Source of the DNA: Rhodobacteraceae bacterium IMCC1909
GTDB lineage: Bacteria > Pseudomonadota > Alphaproteobacteria > Rhodobacterales > Rhodobacteraceae
NCBI GenBank assembly: GCA_030704425.1
Contig: JAPDHM010000001.1
Coordinates: forward strand, 124,001 to 188,000
Direction: 5' to 3'
Length of the DNA stretch: 64,000 nt
The position numbers were made by a program, and so were the translations under genes. Within the stretch, counting starts at the first letter, position 1. Each line of letters opens with the position of its first letter. Positions 16,958-25,540 of this stretch are shown piece after piece. A model generated the notes under the pieces. That model did not search any database and was not told where the DNA came from. It saw nothing but the letters and a program-made list of their open reading frames with translations.

Positions 16958-18451
16958 TTGGATGCATTTCTTCTCGGACTTGAAAGCTTGCTGCAACCGG
17001 CAGTGCTGCTGGCTATTGTGATCGGCTCGGTCGGGGGCGTTGTGATCGGCGCTGTACCCGGGATTGGTCCAGCCATAGCGATTGCTATATTGTTGCCAGC
17101 AACAGTCTTCTTGGATGATTTGGTGAGTCTTGTGCTGCTTCTGGGGATATATGGCTCGTCCATGTATGGCGGTGCGATACCTGCGATTTTGATCAATACG
17201 CCCGGCACGCCCGTGAATGCCCTCACGACCTATGACGGCTATGCGATGACGCGGCGCGGGGCTCCATCGCGCGCGCTGTCATTGGCCTATTCAGCATCGT
17301 TTTTTGGTGGGTGTTTCTCTATTGCAGCGGCTTTGATCGCCTTGTTTGCCTTTGGGCCCTATTTGCGTGGTTTAGGGGCTTTGTTTGGCCAACGCGATAT
17401 TCTAATGGCCGCGATACTGGGGGCGGTCTTATTGATTGCTGCACATCGGAAAACCATGGTGATCGCTGCAATGCTGTTCGGTTTTGGGTTTTTGATTGCA
17501 ATGATCGGTCGCCAGACCACACGGAGGATCGATCGATTTACCTTTGACATAGAGTATCTTTATTCCGGGTTTAATCTCATTGTTGTGATCGTCGGCATTT
17601 TTGCTCTGAGCCAAGCTCTGAATTTGATGGTCGGCAAAGATGACGATCCGCCAGAGGCTCGGATATCTGGAGGGTTGTTTACGGGCTTCCGGGATCTAAT
17701 CTCCAATAAGCTCATTGCGGTCATATCGGCCTGCTATGGAACGGTGATGGGGATTATCCCAGGCGTTGGCGAATTTGTTGCCCAGTTTTTCAGCTACTCC
17801 ACGGCGCGGGCTATTTCAAAAGACCCAGCAAGATTTGGCCATGGATCTCCAGAGGGATTATTGGCCTCAGAGACATCAAACAATGCCGTACCGGCGGCAG
17901 CTATGATACCGCTATTGGCACTGGGCGTGCCGGGCGAAGCGCTCACGGCGATGATGATGGTTGTGTTTTTTGACGCTGGGATTAAGCCCGGACCAGATAT
18001 TTTTGACACCAACCCAGATTTTTTATTCAGCCTGTTTTCGGCTTTGTTTTTGGTCAACGTCTTTGTCCTCATAACTTTGCTTTTTTCGACCAAATTCATC
18101 GCGAAAATGATTTATATTCCCAATCGCTTTTTGGGGGCGATGATCATGATCTTGTCGTTTGTCGGTGTCTACTCAATCCGCAACAGTTTCGTAGATTGTA
18201 TTTTTGCGGTCATTTTTGGGTATATTGGGTTTATCTTGAGGCGCTTGAACTGGCCGCTTGTGCCTATTGTCTTGGGATTGGTCTTAGGCTCTATTATATT
18301 GGAGCGCCTCACTGCAGGAGCTGGGCAAATAAAAACGGCGTTAGACTTAATTAACCGTCCAGTCTCCGGAACGTTATTCGTGGTGATCCTAATGGTCATG
18401 GGGTTCATCATTTGGACGTCGATTAGGAACCGGCGAAAACACTTTCAATAA
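16958..18451 (+). CDS. tctA: TTT transporter large permease subunit (second system)
   Basis: A 497-residue TctA homolog with the signatures GAVPGIGPAIAIAILLPAT near 31-49, YGSSMYGGAIPAILINTPG near 67-85 and GIIPGVGEFVAQFFSY near 268. The only in-frame start with good context is TTG at 16958, 10 bp after the preceding gene. Sequence is clearly different from the first TctA at 9555, so the two systems probably take different substrates. It overlaps the longer start of the receptor gene by 1 bp. Confidence 0.88.
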   Translation: MDAFLLGLESLLQPAVLLAIVIGSVGGVVIGAVPGIGPAIAIAILLPATVFLDDLVSLVLLLGIYGSSMYGGAIPAILINTPGTPVNALTTYDGYAMTRRGAPSRALSLAYSASFFGGCFSIAAALIALFAFGPYLRGLGALFGQRDILMAAILGAVLLIAAHRKTMVIAAMLFGFGFLIAMIGRQTTRRIDRFTFDIEYLYSGFNLIVVIVGIFALSQALNLMVGKDDDPPEARISGGLFTGFRDLISNKLIAVISACYGTVMGIIPGVGEFVAQFFSYSTARAISKDPARFGHGSPEGLLASETSNNAVPAAAMIPLLALGVPGEALTAMMMVVFFDAGIKPGPDIFDTNPDFLFSLFSALFLVNVFVLITLLFSTKFIAKMIYIPNRFLGAMIMILSFVGVYSIRNSFVDCIFAVIFGYIGFILRRLNWPLVPIVLGLVLGSIILERLTAGAGQIKTALDLINRPVSGTLFVVILMVMGFIIWTSIRNRRKHFQ

Positions 18452-18477
18452 TGGCCAATAAAATAGGGAGTTTGGAA

Positions 18478-19419
18478 ATGAAAAAATTAGCAGCAATTGC
18501 GGCCTTATCCGCATCGACTGTTTTGTCTGGGGCACTGCCTGCCCAGGCCGAATACCCAACGACACCGGTACAATTTGTGGTGCCATGGCCGCCGGGCGAT
18601 TTTGAAGATATTCTCACACGGATGATTGCCGCCAAAATGGAAGAAATGACGGGCGTCTCAGCTTCGGTTGTGAACAAACCTGGCGGCGGCGATGGACCAT
18701 TTCCGGGAGCTTTAGAGGTCCTCAATGGTCCTGCAGATGGCTCCATGGTTGGGTCTTTTGTGATTGGCGTTCCAATCGTTGGGCCCATGATCGATATTGG
18801 AATTGAGGAAGATAGTTTCACACCCGTTGGGATTTTTCTCACCTACCCCTTTGTTTTGGCGGCCTCCGGAGATGCCGCTTATGCCAATATGGCTGAACTG
18901 GCTGCCCATGCCCAAAACAATGATGTGGTTCTTGGACATTTTGGAGCGGGTCTGACCCCAACCAAAGCCTCTTTCGCCGCTGCGAAGAAGATGGGATTTG
19001 AATTTGCAGATGACAGCGCCTTTGACATGTTGGATTGTAACACTTTGTCGTCGGGCGATGCGGATGTTGTGAATACGACCCTAGCGTTGATTGAACCCTG
19101 TTTGGATGAGATCAATATTTTGGCAAATATTGGATCAGAACCGATCGCTAAATTGCCAGGCGTCAAAACCCTAGCGGCCCAGTCTGGGATCAATGATCTG
19201 GAGCTTTGGAACGGCCTATTTGTGAAGAAAGGCACGCCACAAGAGGTTATTGATAAGCTTGATGAAGTGGCAGCTGCGACCATGGCAAGTGCCGAGGCAC
19301 AGGCTTTGATGGCCGAAACCGGTGCAAGGGTCTATTGGCAAGATATGGCAGCCTCGCAAGAACGTATCGAAGCGGATCGCGCAAAGAACGCTGAATTGGG
19401 CGCAATTCTCAACGATTAA
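18478..19419 (+). CDS. tctC: TTT transporter periplasmic substrate-binding protein (second system)
   Basis: A 313-residue Bug/TctC-like receptor. The start at ATG 18478 follows GGGAGTTTGGAA and opens a clean signal peptide (MKKLAAIAALSASTVLSG...AQA). The mature protein begins EYPTTPVQFVVPWPPGDFEDILTR, with the usual first-lobe strand and a glycine/proline ligand loop. The rest diverges from the first receptor at 8029. The gene ends shortly before a stem-loop at 19428. Confidence 0.85.
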   Translation: MKKLAAIAALSASTVLSGALPAQAEYPTTPVQFVVPWPPGDFEDILTRMIAAKMEEMTGVSASVVNKPGGGDGPFPGALEVLNGPADGSMVGSFVIGVPIVGPMIDIGIEEDSFTPVGIFLTYPFVLAASGDAAYANMAELAAHAQNNDVVLGHFGAGLTPTKASFAAAKKMGFEFADDSAFDMLDCNTLSSGDADVVNTTLALIEPCLDEINILANIGSEPIAKLPGVKTLAAQSGINDLELWNGLFVKKGTPQEVIDKLDEVAAATMASAEAQALMAETGARVYWQDMAASQERIEADRAKNAELGAILND

Positions 19420-19427
19420 TAAATTAT

Positions 19428-19451
19428 AGATGGGCGTCCAGGCGCCCATCT
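19428..19451 (+). terminator. stem-loop after the second receptor gene
   Basis: AGATGGGCG at 19428-19436 pairs perfectly with CGCCCATCT at 19443-19451 around a six-base loop. Only a short T stretch follows, so it may be a weak terminator or an mRNA-stabilising stem-loop that raises the receptor level relative to downstream enzymes, as is common after binding-protein genes. Confidence 0.6.
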
Positions 19452-19484
19452 AACCGTTTGGAGCGCTTCATTTGGAGAGACTGC

Positions 19485-20216
19485 ATGCGCCGAATTAAAC
19501 TTGGTATCTTGCAAACCAACCATGATAAATCTGTCGAGGTGGGCGATGCTTTTCCAGATGACGCGCACCGGTTCCGCGACCTTTTTGATTTGCAAGATGA
19601 GCGCTTTACCTATCGAATATACATGACGATTGGTGGAGAAGTGCCTCAGGATTTGGATGAGCAAGATGTCTATATGATCACTGGGAGCCCTCTGAGTGTC
19701 CTAGACCAGCATGTGTTCACCGATGCCCTATTGGATTTCATTCATCGCTGTGACGCGGCAAAAAAGCCTCTTTTGGGCGCATGTTTTGGACATCAAGCCA
19801 TTGCACTGGCGCTCGGGGGGACCGTTGAGAGATCAAGTCAGGGGTATAATGTCGGTGTCGAAGACACACGGTTTCATGAAACAACAGACTGGATGGTGCC
19901 GCCACGCGACAGCTTGCGACTTTATGTATTTCATGAAGATCATGTGACGCATCTGCCCGAAGGCTGCACGCTTTTGGGCTCAAGTGAAAATTGCAAAATC
20001 GCCAGCTTTGCAAAAGGTGATCATATCATCACCACCCAAGCGCATCCTGAATTTACCTACGACTTCATGGCGTGTTTACTACGATTTACGGAGGGCAAAA
20101 TGCCGGCCTCCGCCACAAAAAAGGCATGGGACAGTTTGGCGCCCGACCAAGATGGATCTGTTTTTGGCGCGTGGGCAACAAATTTTTTCAAGAAAGCTTT
20201 GAGCGATGCACGATAA
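19485..20216 (+). CDS. class I glutamine amidotransferase
   Basis: A 243-residue protein of the GMP-synthase-type class I amidotransferase fold. The nucleophile elbow is GACFGHQ (cysteine near 99) and the His-x-Glu of the triad is in QAHPEF near 185. It has no synthetase domain, so it could release ammonia for a partner or hydrolyse a gamma-glutamyl amide itself. The start at 19485 follows GGAGAGACTGC. It overlaps the P450 gene by 11 bp and is two genes before a glutamine-synthetase-like ligase. Confidence 0.88.
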   Translation: MRRIKLGILQTNHDKSVEVGDAFPDDAHRFRDLFDLQDERFTYRIYMTIGGEVPQDLDEQDVYMITGSPLSVLDQHVFTDALLDFIHRCDAAKKPLLGACFGHQAIALALGGTVERSSQGYNVGVEDTRFHETTDWMVPPRDSLRLYVFHEDHVTHLPEGCTLLGSSENCKIASFAKGDHIITTQAHPEFTYDFMACLLRFTEGKMPASATKKAWDSLAPDQDGSVFGAWATNFFKKALSDAR

Positions 20217-21441
20217 TGGACATCTAGACCTCCTCAGCCATGATAGCTTTGCCGGGGGCGTGCCGCACAAGACATTTGCGCGTCTGCGCAAAGAAGACCC
20301 GGTGCATTGGAATGAAGGCGATGCCGATACCAAAGGCTTTTGGAACCTCACACGACATGCCGATATCGCTTTTGTGAATAAGGAAAACCAGATTTTCAGT
20401 TCCGCTCAGGGTATTCGCCTGGAAGACCAAAGCCCCGAGGAATATCTGGCGCGCCGGACATTTCAAGAAACGGACCAACCGGAGCACACCGCGGTTCGGC
20501 GCCTTGTGAACCCCAATTTTGCCAAGCCGGTTATGGGTGGATTTGAGTCAGTGATCCGCGAGTTGTCCGCAAATATCGTTGATAAAGCCCTCAGAAATAA
20601 TGAATTTGATGCGGTGGAGGCGATTGCCAGACAGTTGCCTATGTTAATGCTCGGCCGTATTTTGGGTGTTCCCAATGAGGACTTAGATTGGCTTGTCGAA
20701 AAAGGCGATGCGCTGATCGGCAACTCGGATCCTGATTTTACGGAACATGTCATCGACCAAGTGGACACCAGTGCCTACCGAATGATGCCGTTTCGCAGTC
20801 CGGCAGGTCTTGAACTTTACGACTATGCCAGTGATTTATTGTCCAATCGACGCACGCTTGCCCAAGAGGGAATTTTGGCAAAAATTGCACGAGATGAGAC
20901 AGGTTTAAATGAACTGGACTTCAAGAATTTTTTCTGTCTTTTGGTGGCAGCTGGCAACGATACGACCCGATATTCAATCGCGATGGCGCTCAACCTCTTA
21001 GCCCATAACCCCGATCTCATTGCGCAACTGAAGACAGGTAAATTCTGGGACAGCTGCGCAGATGAATTTATCCGATTGGCCTCTCCAACAATGCATTTCA
21101 GGCGCACCGCCACTCAAGATTGTGAGCTGCATGGAAAGACAATCCGCGCAGGGGACAAAGTCCTATTATGGTTTGTTTCTGGCAGTCGTGATGAAGCAGT
21201 TTTTGAACATCCAAATGATTGCATCTTGGGGCGATCTCCAAATAGGCACCTGGCCTTTGGACAGGGTGGCATTCATGTCTGTCTGGGGATGCATTTGGCC
21301 AAGCTTGAAGTGCGAATTGCGATCGAAGAGCTGGTTAAGCGCGTCGCATCATTTGAGGCAACCGAAGCCCCGACCTGGACACGATCCAACTTCATTTGCG
21401 GCGTAAAACAACAGCGCGTCCGTGTCACAAAGGTAACTTAA
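20206..21441 (+). CDS. cytochrome P450
   Basis: A 411-residue soluble bacterial P450. It has the I-helix oxygen-binding segment AAGNDTTR (near 248), a Glu-x-x-Arg in DEFIRL near 286 and the haem loop FGQGGIHVCLG (near 351-361) with the thiolate cysteine. The extra glycine in the haem loop is seen in CYP124/125-like families. No ferredoxin or ferredoxin reductase gene is next to it, so electrons must come from elsewhere. Overlap with the amidotransferase and a 1-bp gap to the ligase imply tight co-expression. Substrate unknown. Confidence 0.92.
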   Translation: MHDNGHLDLLSHDSFAGGVPHKTFARLRKEDPVHWNEGDADTKGFWNLTRHADIAFVNKENQIFSSAQGIRLEDQSPEEYLARRTFQETDQPEHTAVRRLVNPNFAKPVMGGFESVIRELSANIVDKALRNNEFDAVEAIARQLPMLMLGRILGVPNEDLDWLVEKGDALIGNSDPDFTEHVIDQVDTSAYRMMPFRSPAGLELYDYASDLLSNRRTLAQEGILAKIARDETGLNELDFKNFFCLLVAAGNDTTRYSIAMALNLLAHNPDLIAQLKTGKFWDSCADEFIRLASPTMHFRRTATQDCELHGKTIRAGDKVLLWFVSGSRDEAVFEHPNDCILGRSPNRHLAFGQGGIHVCLGMHLAKLEVRIAIEELVKRVASFEATEAPTWTRSNFICGVKQQRVRVTKVT

Positions 21442-21442
21442 A

Positions 21443-22720
21443 ATGACCCAGGAGATGTCCCGCACCCGCGTTATGTTTAATGACATGTTGAATTTACCAC
21501 GGGGAAAATATGTTCCAACGGACGTGGCAGCCAGCGGAAAGGTTGGCTTTGCGCGTGGGGCTTTTGCTGTCTCCTATGACCGAGATTTGTTACCAGTGCC
21601 TGGCTGTGGCGTTTACGATGGCCTGCCTGATATGGAGCTCATTTTGGATGCCGAGCGACGCAAGGGATGGCAGGTGGGCACGGAAATTGCGCTGGGCGAT
21701 TTACATGTGGATGACAAGCCGTTTGGACTTTGCCCCCGATCAGCGCTCAAACGTGCGGTTAAAGATTGGGAAGCCTTAGGATTATCTCCAATGGTTGGTC
21801 TCGAGACAGAGGCCTACATTTTTCAACGTGGCCAAGATGGTGTTTGGCGCCCCTATGACACGCCTGGAGCTTTTGTTTATGGCACTGGCCCGGAGAATGA
21901 TCCAAGGGGCGTGATGGACGATATTTGGGAGGCGGCCCATCAAGCAGAGATTCCGATCGAAAGCATGAATGGAGAATATGACAATGGGCAGTTCGAGCTT
22001 ACTTTACGGTTCGACCATGCGCTTAAAGCCTGTGATGACACCTTTCTAATGAAGACATTGGCAAGAGAAATTGCCCTGAAAAAAGGACTTTTGCTGACAT
22101 TTATGCCAAAACCGGTGCCGGATCGTGGTGGATCAGGGCTCCATGTTAATTTCAGTTTTTTGAACAAAGACAACCAAAACCAGATTGCCCCAACTGGCGT
22201 TTTGTCAGACCTTGGACAACACTGCATCGCAGGGCTGATCCATCACCATGAGGCGCTCGCCGGCCTGCTTGCAGTGACTGTGAACAGCTATGACAGATTG
22301 GCCGCTGGCAGCTTGGCTGGGTATTGGGCAAATTGGGCGGAAGACCATCGCTTGGTGACCACACGTTGTTCAACAGGGTCGCCAAAATCGGCGCGTCTTG
22401 AACATAGAATGGCCGATTGTGCGACAAGCCCCTATCAAGCTGTGGCCGCTGTATTGCAAGCTGCGCGCTTAGGCGTGGCGGGAAATCTGCCACTGCAACC
22501 AGCTGAAGATTTAGATGGGTTGGAAAACGTGCGGGAGCGGCGCCACATTCCATCAGGTTTAGACAAATCCTTGGAGGCCTTGGACAAAGATGTGATGTTG
22601 CGTCAAGCGGTCGGCGAGGCCTATTGCGATGGGCTGCTTTACCTCAAGCGAGATGAGTTCAAGCGTCTCCTCAACAGAAGTGTCGACGAGATCCGCGACT
22701 TTTATTTACCATTTGTTTAG
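21443..22720 (+). CDS. glutamine-synthetase-like gamma-glutamyl ligase
   Basis: A 425-residue GS-family enzyme. Motifs include GLETEAYIF near 116, NGEYDNGQFELTL near 175 (metal-binding Glu), GSGLHVNFS near 231 (the G-S-G-x-H ATP site), VNSYDRLAAG near 277 and ARLEHRMAD near 317 (R-x-E-x-R). It lacks the Tyr adenylylation loop of true GlnA. Relatives such as PuuA, IpuC and the aniline-pathway GS-like proteins join glutamate to an amine using ATP. Placed with an amidotransferase, a P450 and an aldehyde dehydrogenase, this role fits here. Confidence 0.85.
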   Translation: MTQEMSRTRVMFNDMLNLPRGKYVPTDVAASGKVGFARGAFAVSYDRDLLPVPGCGVYDGLPDMELILDAERRKGWQVGTEIALGDLHVDDKPFGLCPRSALKRAVKDWEALGLSPMVGLETEAYIFQRGQDGVWRPYDTPGAFVYGTGPENDPRGVMDDIWEAAHQAEIPIESMNGEYDNGQFELTLRFDHALKACDDTFLMKTLAREIALKKGLLLTFMPKPVPDRGGSGLHVNFSFLNKDNQNQIAPTGVLSDLGQHCIAGLIHHHEALAGLLAVTVNSYDRLAAGSLAGYWANWAEDHRLVTTRCSTGSPKSARLEHRMADCATSPYQAVAAVLQAARLGVAGNLPLQPAEDLDGLENVRERRHIPSGLDKSLEALDKDVMLRQAVGEAYCDGLLYLKRDEFKRLLNRSVDEIRDFYLPFV

Positions 22721-22823
22721 AATGTCCGGTCTCAGGCCATTTCTGAGTGAAGGTTTGAGGATTGGACACGGCAACCCCGGACCCCGTGACATTGGCTCCG
22801 AAAAATCCTTGCATAAGATTCAT
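22671..22823 (-). other. reverse-strand ORF with strong ribosome-binding site
   Basis: On the minus strand AGAAGGAGATATTT directly precedes ATG at 22823 and a 50-residue frame beginning MNLMQGFFGANVTGSG. It runs into the 3' end of the ligase gene. It may be the stump of a lost gene whose 5' end survives, or a chance match. No family recognised. The rest of the 150 bp between the ligase and the next gene shows nothing else. Confidence 0.3.
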
Positions 22824-22872
22824 AAATATCTCCTTCTGAGACCTAAGTGGATCAAACTGTTGGGGCTGTGCA

Positions 22873-24102
22873 ATGATGAACAAGACCATTTTGGTAATTG
22901 GCACCTATGACACCAAAGATGACGAGTTAGGATTTTTGGCCGAAGTGATCCAGGCGCAAGGTGGTCAATTGGTCACCATGGACGTGTCTGTGTTGGGTGA
23001 CCCATCCAAGCCAACAGATTATTCCAAACACGATGTTGCGCAAGAAGGTGGAAGTTCGATCCAAGCGGCTATCGCTTCGGGGAATGAAAACCAGGCAATG
23101 CAGATTATGGCCACAGGAGCGGCGTTGTTGGCAGCGCGATTGTTCACCGAAGGCCGATTTGACGGGTTGATTGTCCTTGGCGGTACAATGGGGACAGACC
23201 TTGCGTTGGATGTATGTTCCGCAGTGCCGCTTGGGGTGCCGAAATACATTGTGTCCACGGTATCGTTTTCACCGCTCATCCCAGCGGAACGGTTGGCAGC
23301 CGATACGCAAATGATTTTATGGGCCGGGGGGCTTTATGGCCTGAATTCCGTATGCAAGGCGTCCTTAAGTCAAGCAGCAGGCGCCGTTCTGGGCGCAGCA
23401 CGCGCGGTGCAAATGCCAGATCCGGATAAACCCTTGATCGGGATGATGTCGCTGGGAACCTCTGCGTTAAAATACGTCATTCCGCTGAAGCCTGCGCTTG
23501 AAGCCCGTGGTTTTGAGGTCGCCGTGTTCCACGCAACCGGTATGGGGGGGCGCGCATTTGAAAGCCTCGCGGGACAGGGGGCGTTTGCTTGTGTTTTCGA
23601 TCTTTGCACACAGGAATTGGGCAATCATGTGCACGGATCCAATATATCTGCTGGAGCGGATCGTTTGACCAATGCCGGCTTAAATGGCACCCCGCAAATC
23701 GTGTCGCCGGGATGTTATGATCTTGTTGATGTCGTTGGTTGGCAACCTTTGCCAGACAAATGGTCAGATCACCTGAAACACGAACACAATCGCTTGCTGA
23801 CTTCGATTGTCTTAAATGATGATGAACGCCGGTTGGTGGCGCGTGCGCATGGCGCGCAATTGGCCAAAGCAACTGGGCCAGTGGCCATGCTATTGCCTGA
23901 GAAGGGTCTGGGAGAATGGGACCGAGCGGGTGCTGATTTACATAATCAAGCTGGACTAAACGCGTTTTTGCTGGAACTGGAACATAAACTGCCAAGCAAC
24001 GTGTTTGCTCATCGGATAGAATGCCACATCAATGACGCGGAATTTGCGGACAAAGCGCTGGAAATTTTTGATGACTGGCGCGCAAAAGGCGTCATCGCGT
24101 GA
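22873..24102 (+). CDS. Tm-1-like / UPF0261 family protein
   Basis: A 409-residue protein of the UPF0261 (Tm-1 ATP-binding) family. It opens with TILVIGTYDTKDDELGFL, typical of the N-terminal nucleotide-binding half, has the glycine-rich VLGGTMGTDLAL near 97 and the MMSLGTSALKYV / FHATGMGGRAFE segments near 196 and 222 of the second half. Bacterial members often sit in catabolic operons; their reaction is not known. It is the last gene of the cassette, followed 15 bp later by an IS6-like remnant. Confidence 0.85.
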   Translation: MMNKTILVIGTYDTKDDELGFLAEVIQAQGGQLVTMDVSVLGDPSKPTDYSKHDVAQEGGSSIQAAIASGNENQAMQIMATGAALLAARLFTEGRFDGLIVLGGTMGTDLALDVCSAVPLGVPKYIVSTVSFSPLIPAERLAADTQMILWAGGLYGLNSVCKASLSQAAGAVLGAARAVQMPDPDKPLIGMMSLGTSALKYVIPLKPALEARGFEVAVFHATGMGGRAFESLAGQGAFACVFDLCTQELGNHVHGSNISAGADRLTNAGLNGTPQIVSPGCYDLVDVVGWQPLPDKWSDHLKHEHNRLLTSIVLNDDERRLVARAHGAQLAKATGPVAMLLPEKGLGEWDRAGADLHNQAGLNAFLLELEHKLPSNVFAHRIECHINDAEFADKALEIFDDWRAKGVIA

Positions 24103-24116
24103 TTAACACTTGAGAA

Positions 24117-24410
24117 GGCACCGTCAGACAAAACAAACCTGAGACGGGGCGGGCTGTTTCGTAGCCTTGCCATATGACAAAACACTCTCCATTCAGATAC
24201 TTTAAAACGAGCCCAGAGATCATCCGCCTTACGGTATGCTGTTTTCCCACTGGAGGCCACTCCGGACCGCTTAAGGCGATCCACGGGTTGGCTGTAGGGG
24301 ACCGATTGGCTGCGTGGGGCTGCCCTAACGCCACTTCTACTTACGCACCAATTTAAAGCTAAACCGAGCCGCTGCTCTCGCTGAGTGGCGCCAACTATTG
24401 AGCTCATAGC
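24117..24410 (+). mobile_element. IS6-like MITE, copy with decayed right end
   Basis: It begins with GGCACCGTCAGACAAAAC at 24117 and the transposase N-terminus at 24174 (MTKHSPFRYFKTSPEIIRL, very close to active IS6-family proteins). After the same kind of internal junction as in the 6538 copy, the transposase C-terminal remnant appears near 24335-24390 (RAAALAEWRQL-like in an alternative frame). The right inverted end is not recognisable. The region 24411-24598 shows nothing else. Confidence 0.65.
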
Positions 24411-24598
24411 TGAGCTGCCCACATTCACACTGAATATGTCAGGTAAGCAGAAAATATAGCTGGTTCAGTTTGATGGAATTTTGTATGTTTTGGCTGTGAA
24501 AAGCTGGACTCTTGATCAATATTAAAACTAAAAGTGCAAGATAATAAGTATGCATTGTTATGATTGCAGTGCTTCGATTAATTATTAAGGAGAACTCC

Positions 24599-25054
24599 GT
24601 GTATCAAAAAAATATAATTTTTCTTACCTGTATTTTCTTCCTCTTCGGCTGCACGGATAACAGAAAACTGAATAACGAGGTTGATGCTGTTTCTTCCATA
24701 GAAAAGAAAAGAGAGAATACGTCCCTTAAGGGCATCACCTTTAAAAAGAACGCCGACGGTAAACACGTTTTATATGAAGGATCATTTTTTAAGCTTGGAA
24801 ACAAAGAGACTGATCAAGTTGGTCTTCCCGATGGCACTGATCGGGCAGTGACTGATGAAAATGTTAAAAAATCTGGATTTACCGATGTTTTTGCGAACTT
24901 GTGGCCAGGGAGCAAAAAAAACGATGAATTGAGTGATCAAAATTTTAAGCGGTCTCAAGCCGATGTCAGCTCCTCAGAAATTGAAACAGTTCTTAAAAAA
25001 AGAAAATCGATGTTAGAGCAATTTACCACAATAGTTTGGCCATGGGAAAAATAA
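24599..25054 (+). CDS. putative lipoprotein, function unknown
   Basis: A 151-residue protein. The GTG at 24599 is chosen because it follows AAGGAGAACTCC with ideal spacing. The N-terminus is a lipoprotein signal ending in the lipobox FLFGC. The mature part is charged and lysine-rich with no recognised domain and ends in a WPWEK tail. The codon use is AT-rich like the island DNA and unlike the cassette before it. Confidence 0.65.
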   Translation: MYQKNIIFLTCIFFLFGCTDNRKLNNEVDAVSSIEKKRENTSLKGITFKKNADGKHVLYEGSFFKLGNKETDQVGLPDGTDRAVTDENVKKSGFTDVFANLWPGSKKNDELSDQNFKRSQADVSSSEIETVLKKRKSMLEQFTTIVWPWEK

Positions 25055-25078
25055 GAACTGAGAACTCCACACCCGACT

Positions 25079-25143
25079 TGATAGTCTGATAAGTGCCGTT
25101 ATACTTCACGCCACAGTTACGGCATTTGGCTCTCTAGCGTAAT
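25079..25143 (-). pseudogene. remnant of the four-cysteine mini-gene (copy D)
   Basis: On the minus strand the sequence reads RAKCRNCGVKYNGTYQ, matching the second CxxC half of the intact protein at 29371 (RARCHNCGVKGNNTYQ). A TAG lies just upstream in frame and no start is seen. It is the only copy in reverse orientation and lies between the lipoprotein and the MAPEG remnant. Confidence 0.6.
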
Positions 25144-25257
25144 TCTTGGACTTCTGGCACACCACTTCAACACACAGACTAGATTACCTATACAATTCCA
25201 ATGTTACTGTTCTTTAAAAGGCACTTCTGCGTTACTGAAGGTAAAAGGAAAGCTTAT

Positions 25258-25540
25258 ATGTCCTCGCTGGAGTTTTATACAAGTCTCTCTGCTATCTGGA
25301 TCGCAATAGCTTGGTTTCCTTATATTCTGGATCGGATCATGGTTCACGGTCTTACTGGAACAATGGCAAATCCAACTCCCAGTTTGGCGTGACAATCTGG
25401 TTGGGCCATGCGAGCCAAGGCAGCCCATGGTGTGGTAATACAAGCATTCACAGCATATCCGCCTTTGGCAATCACTGTGAGCCGATTGAACTTGGTCTTA
25501 AGGCCTGAGAACAACATTGGTTGTCGCAAGTCTTCTGTAG
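25258..25540 (+). pseudogene. MAPEG-family membrane protein, interrupted
   Basis: The frame from ATG 25258 reads MSSLEFYTSLSAIWIAIAW, a first membrane helix ending in PYILDRIMVHG, then an in-frame TGA at 25390. It continues in the same frame as WAMRAKAAHGVVIQAFTAY, the hallmark R-A-x-x-A-H segment of MAPEG proteins. The frame runs into the IS6-like element at 25541, so the last helices are lost. Both a nonsense change and an insertion have disabled it. Confidence 0.7.
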
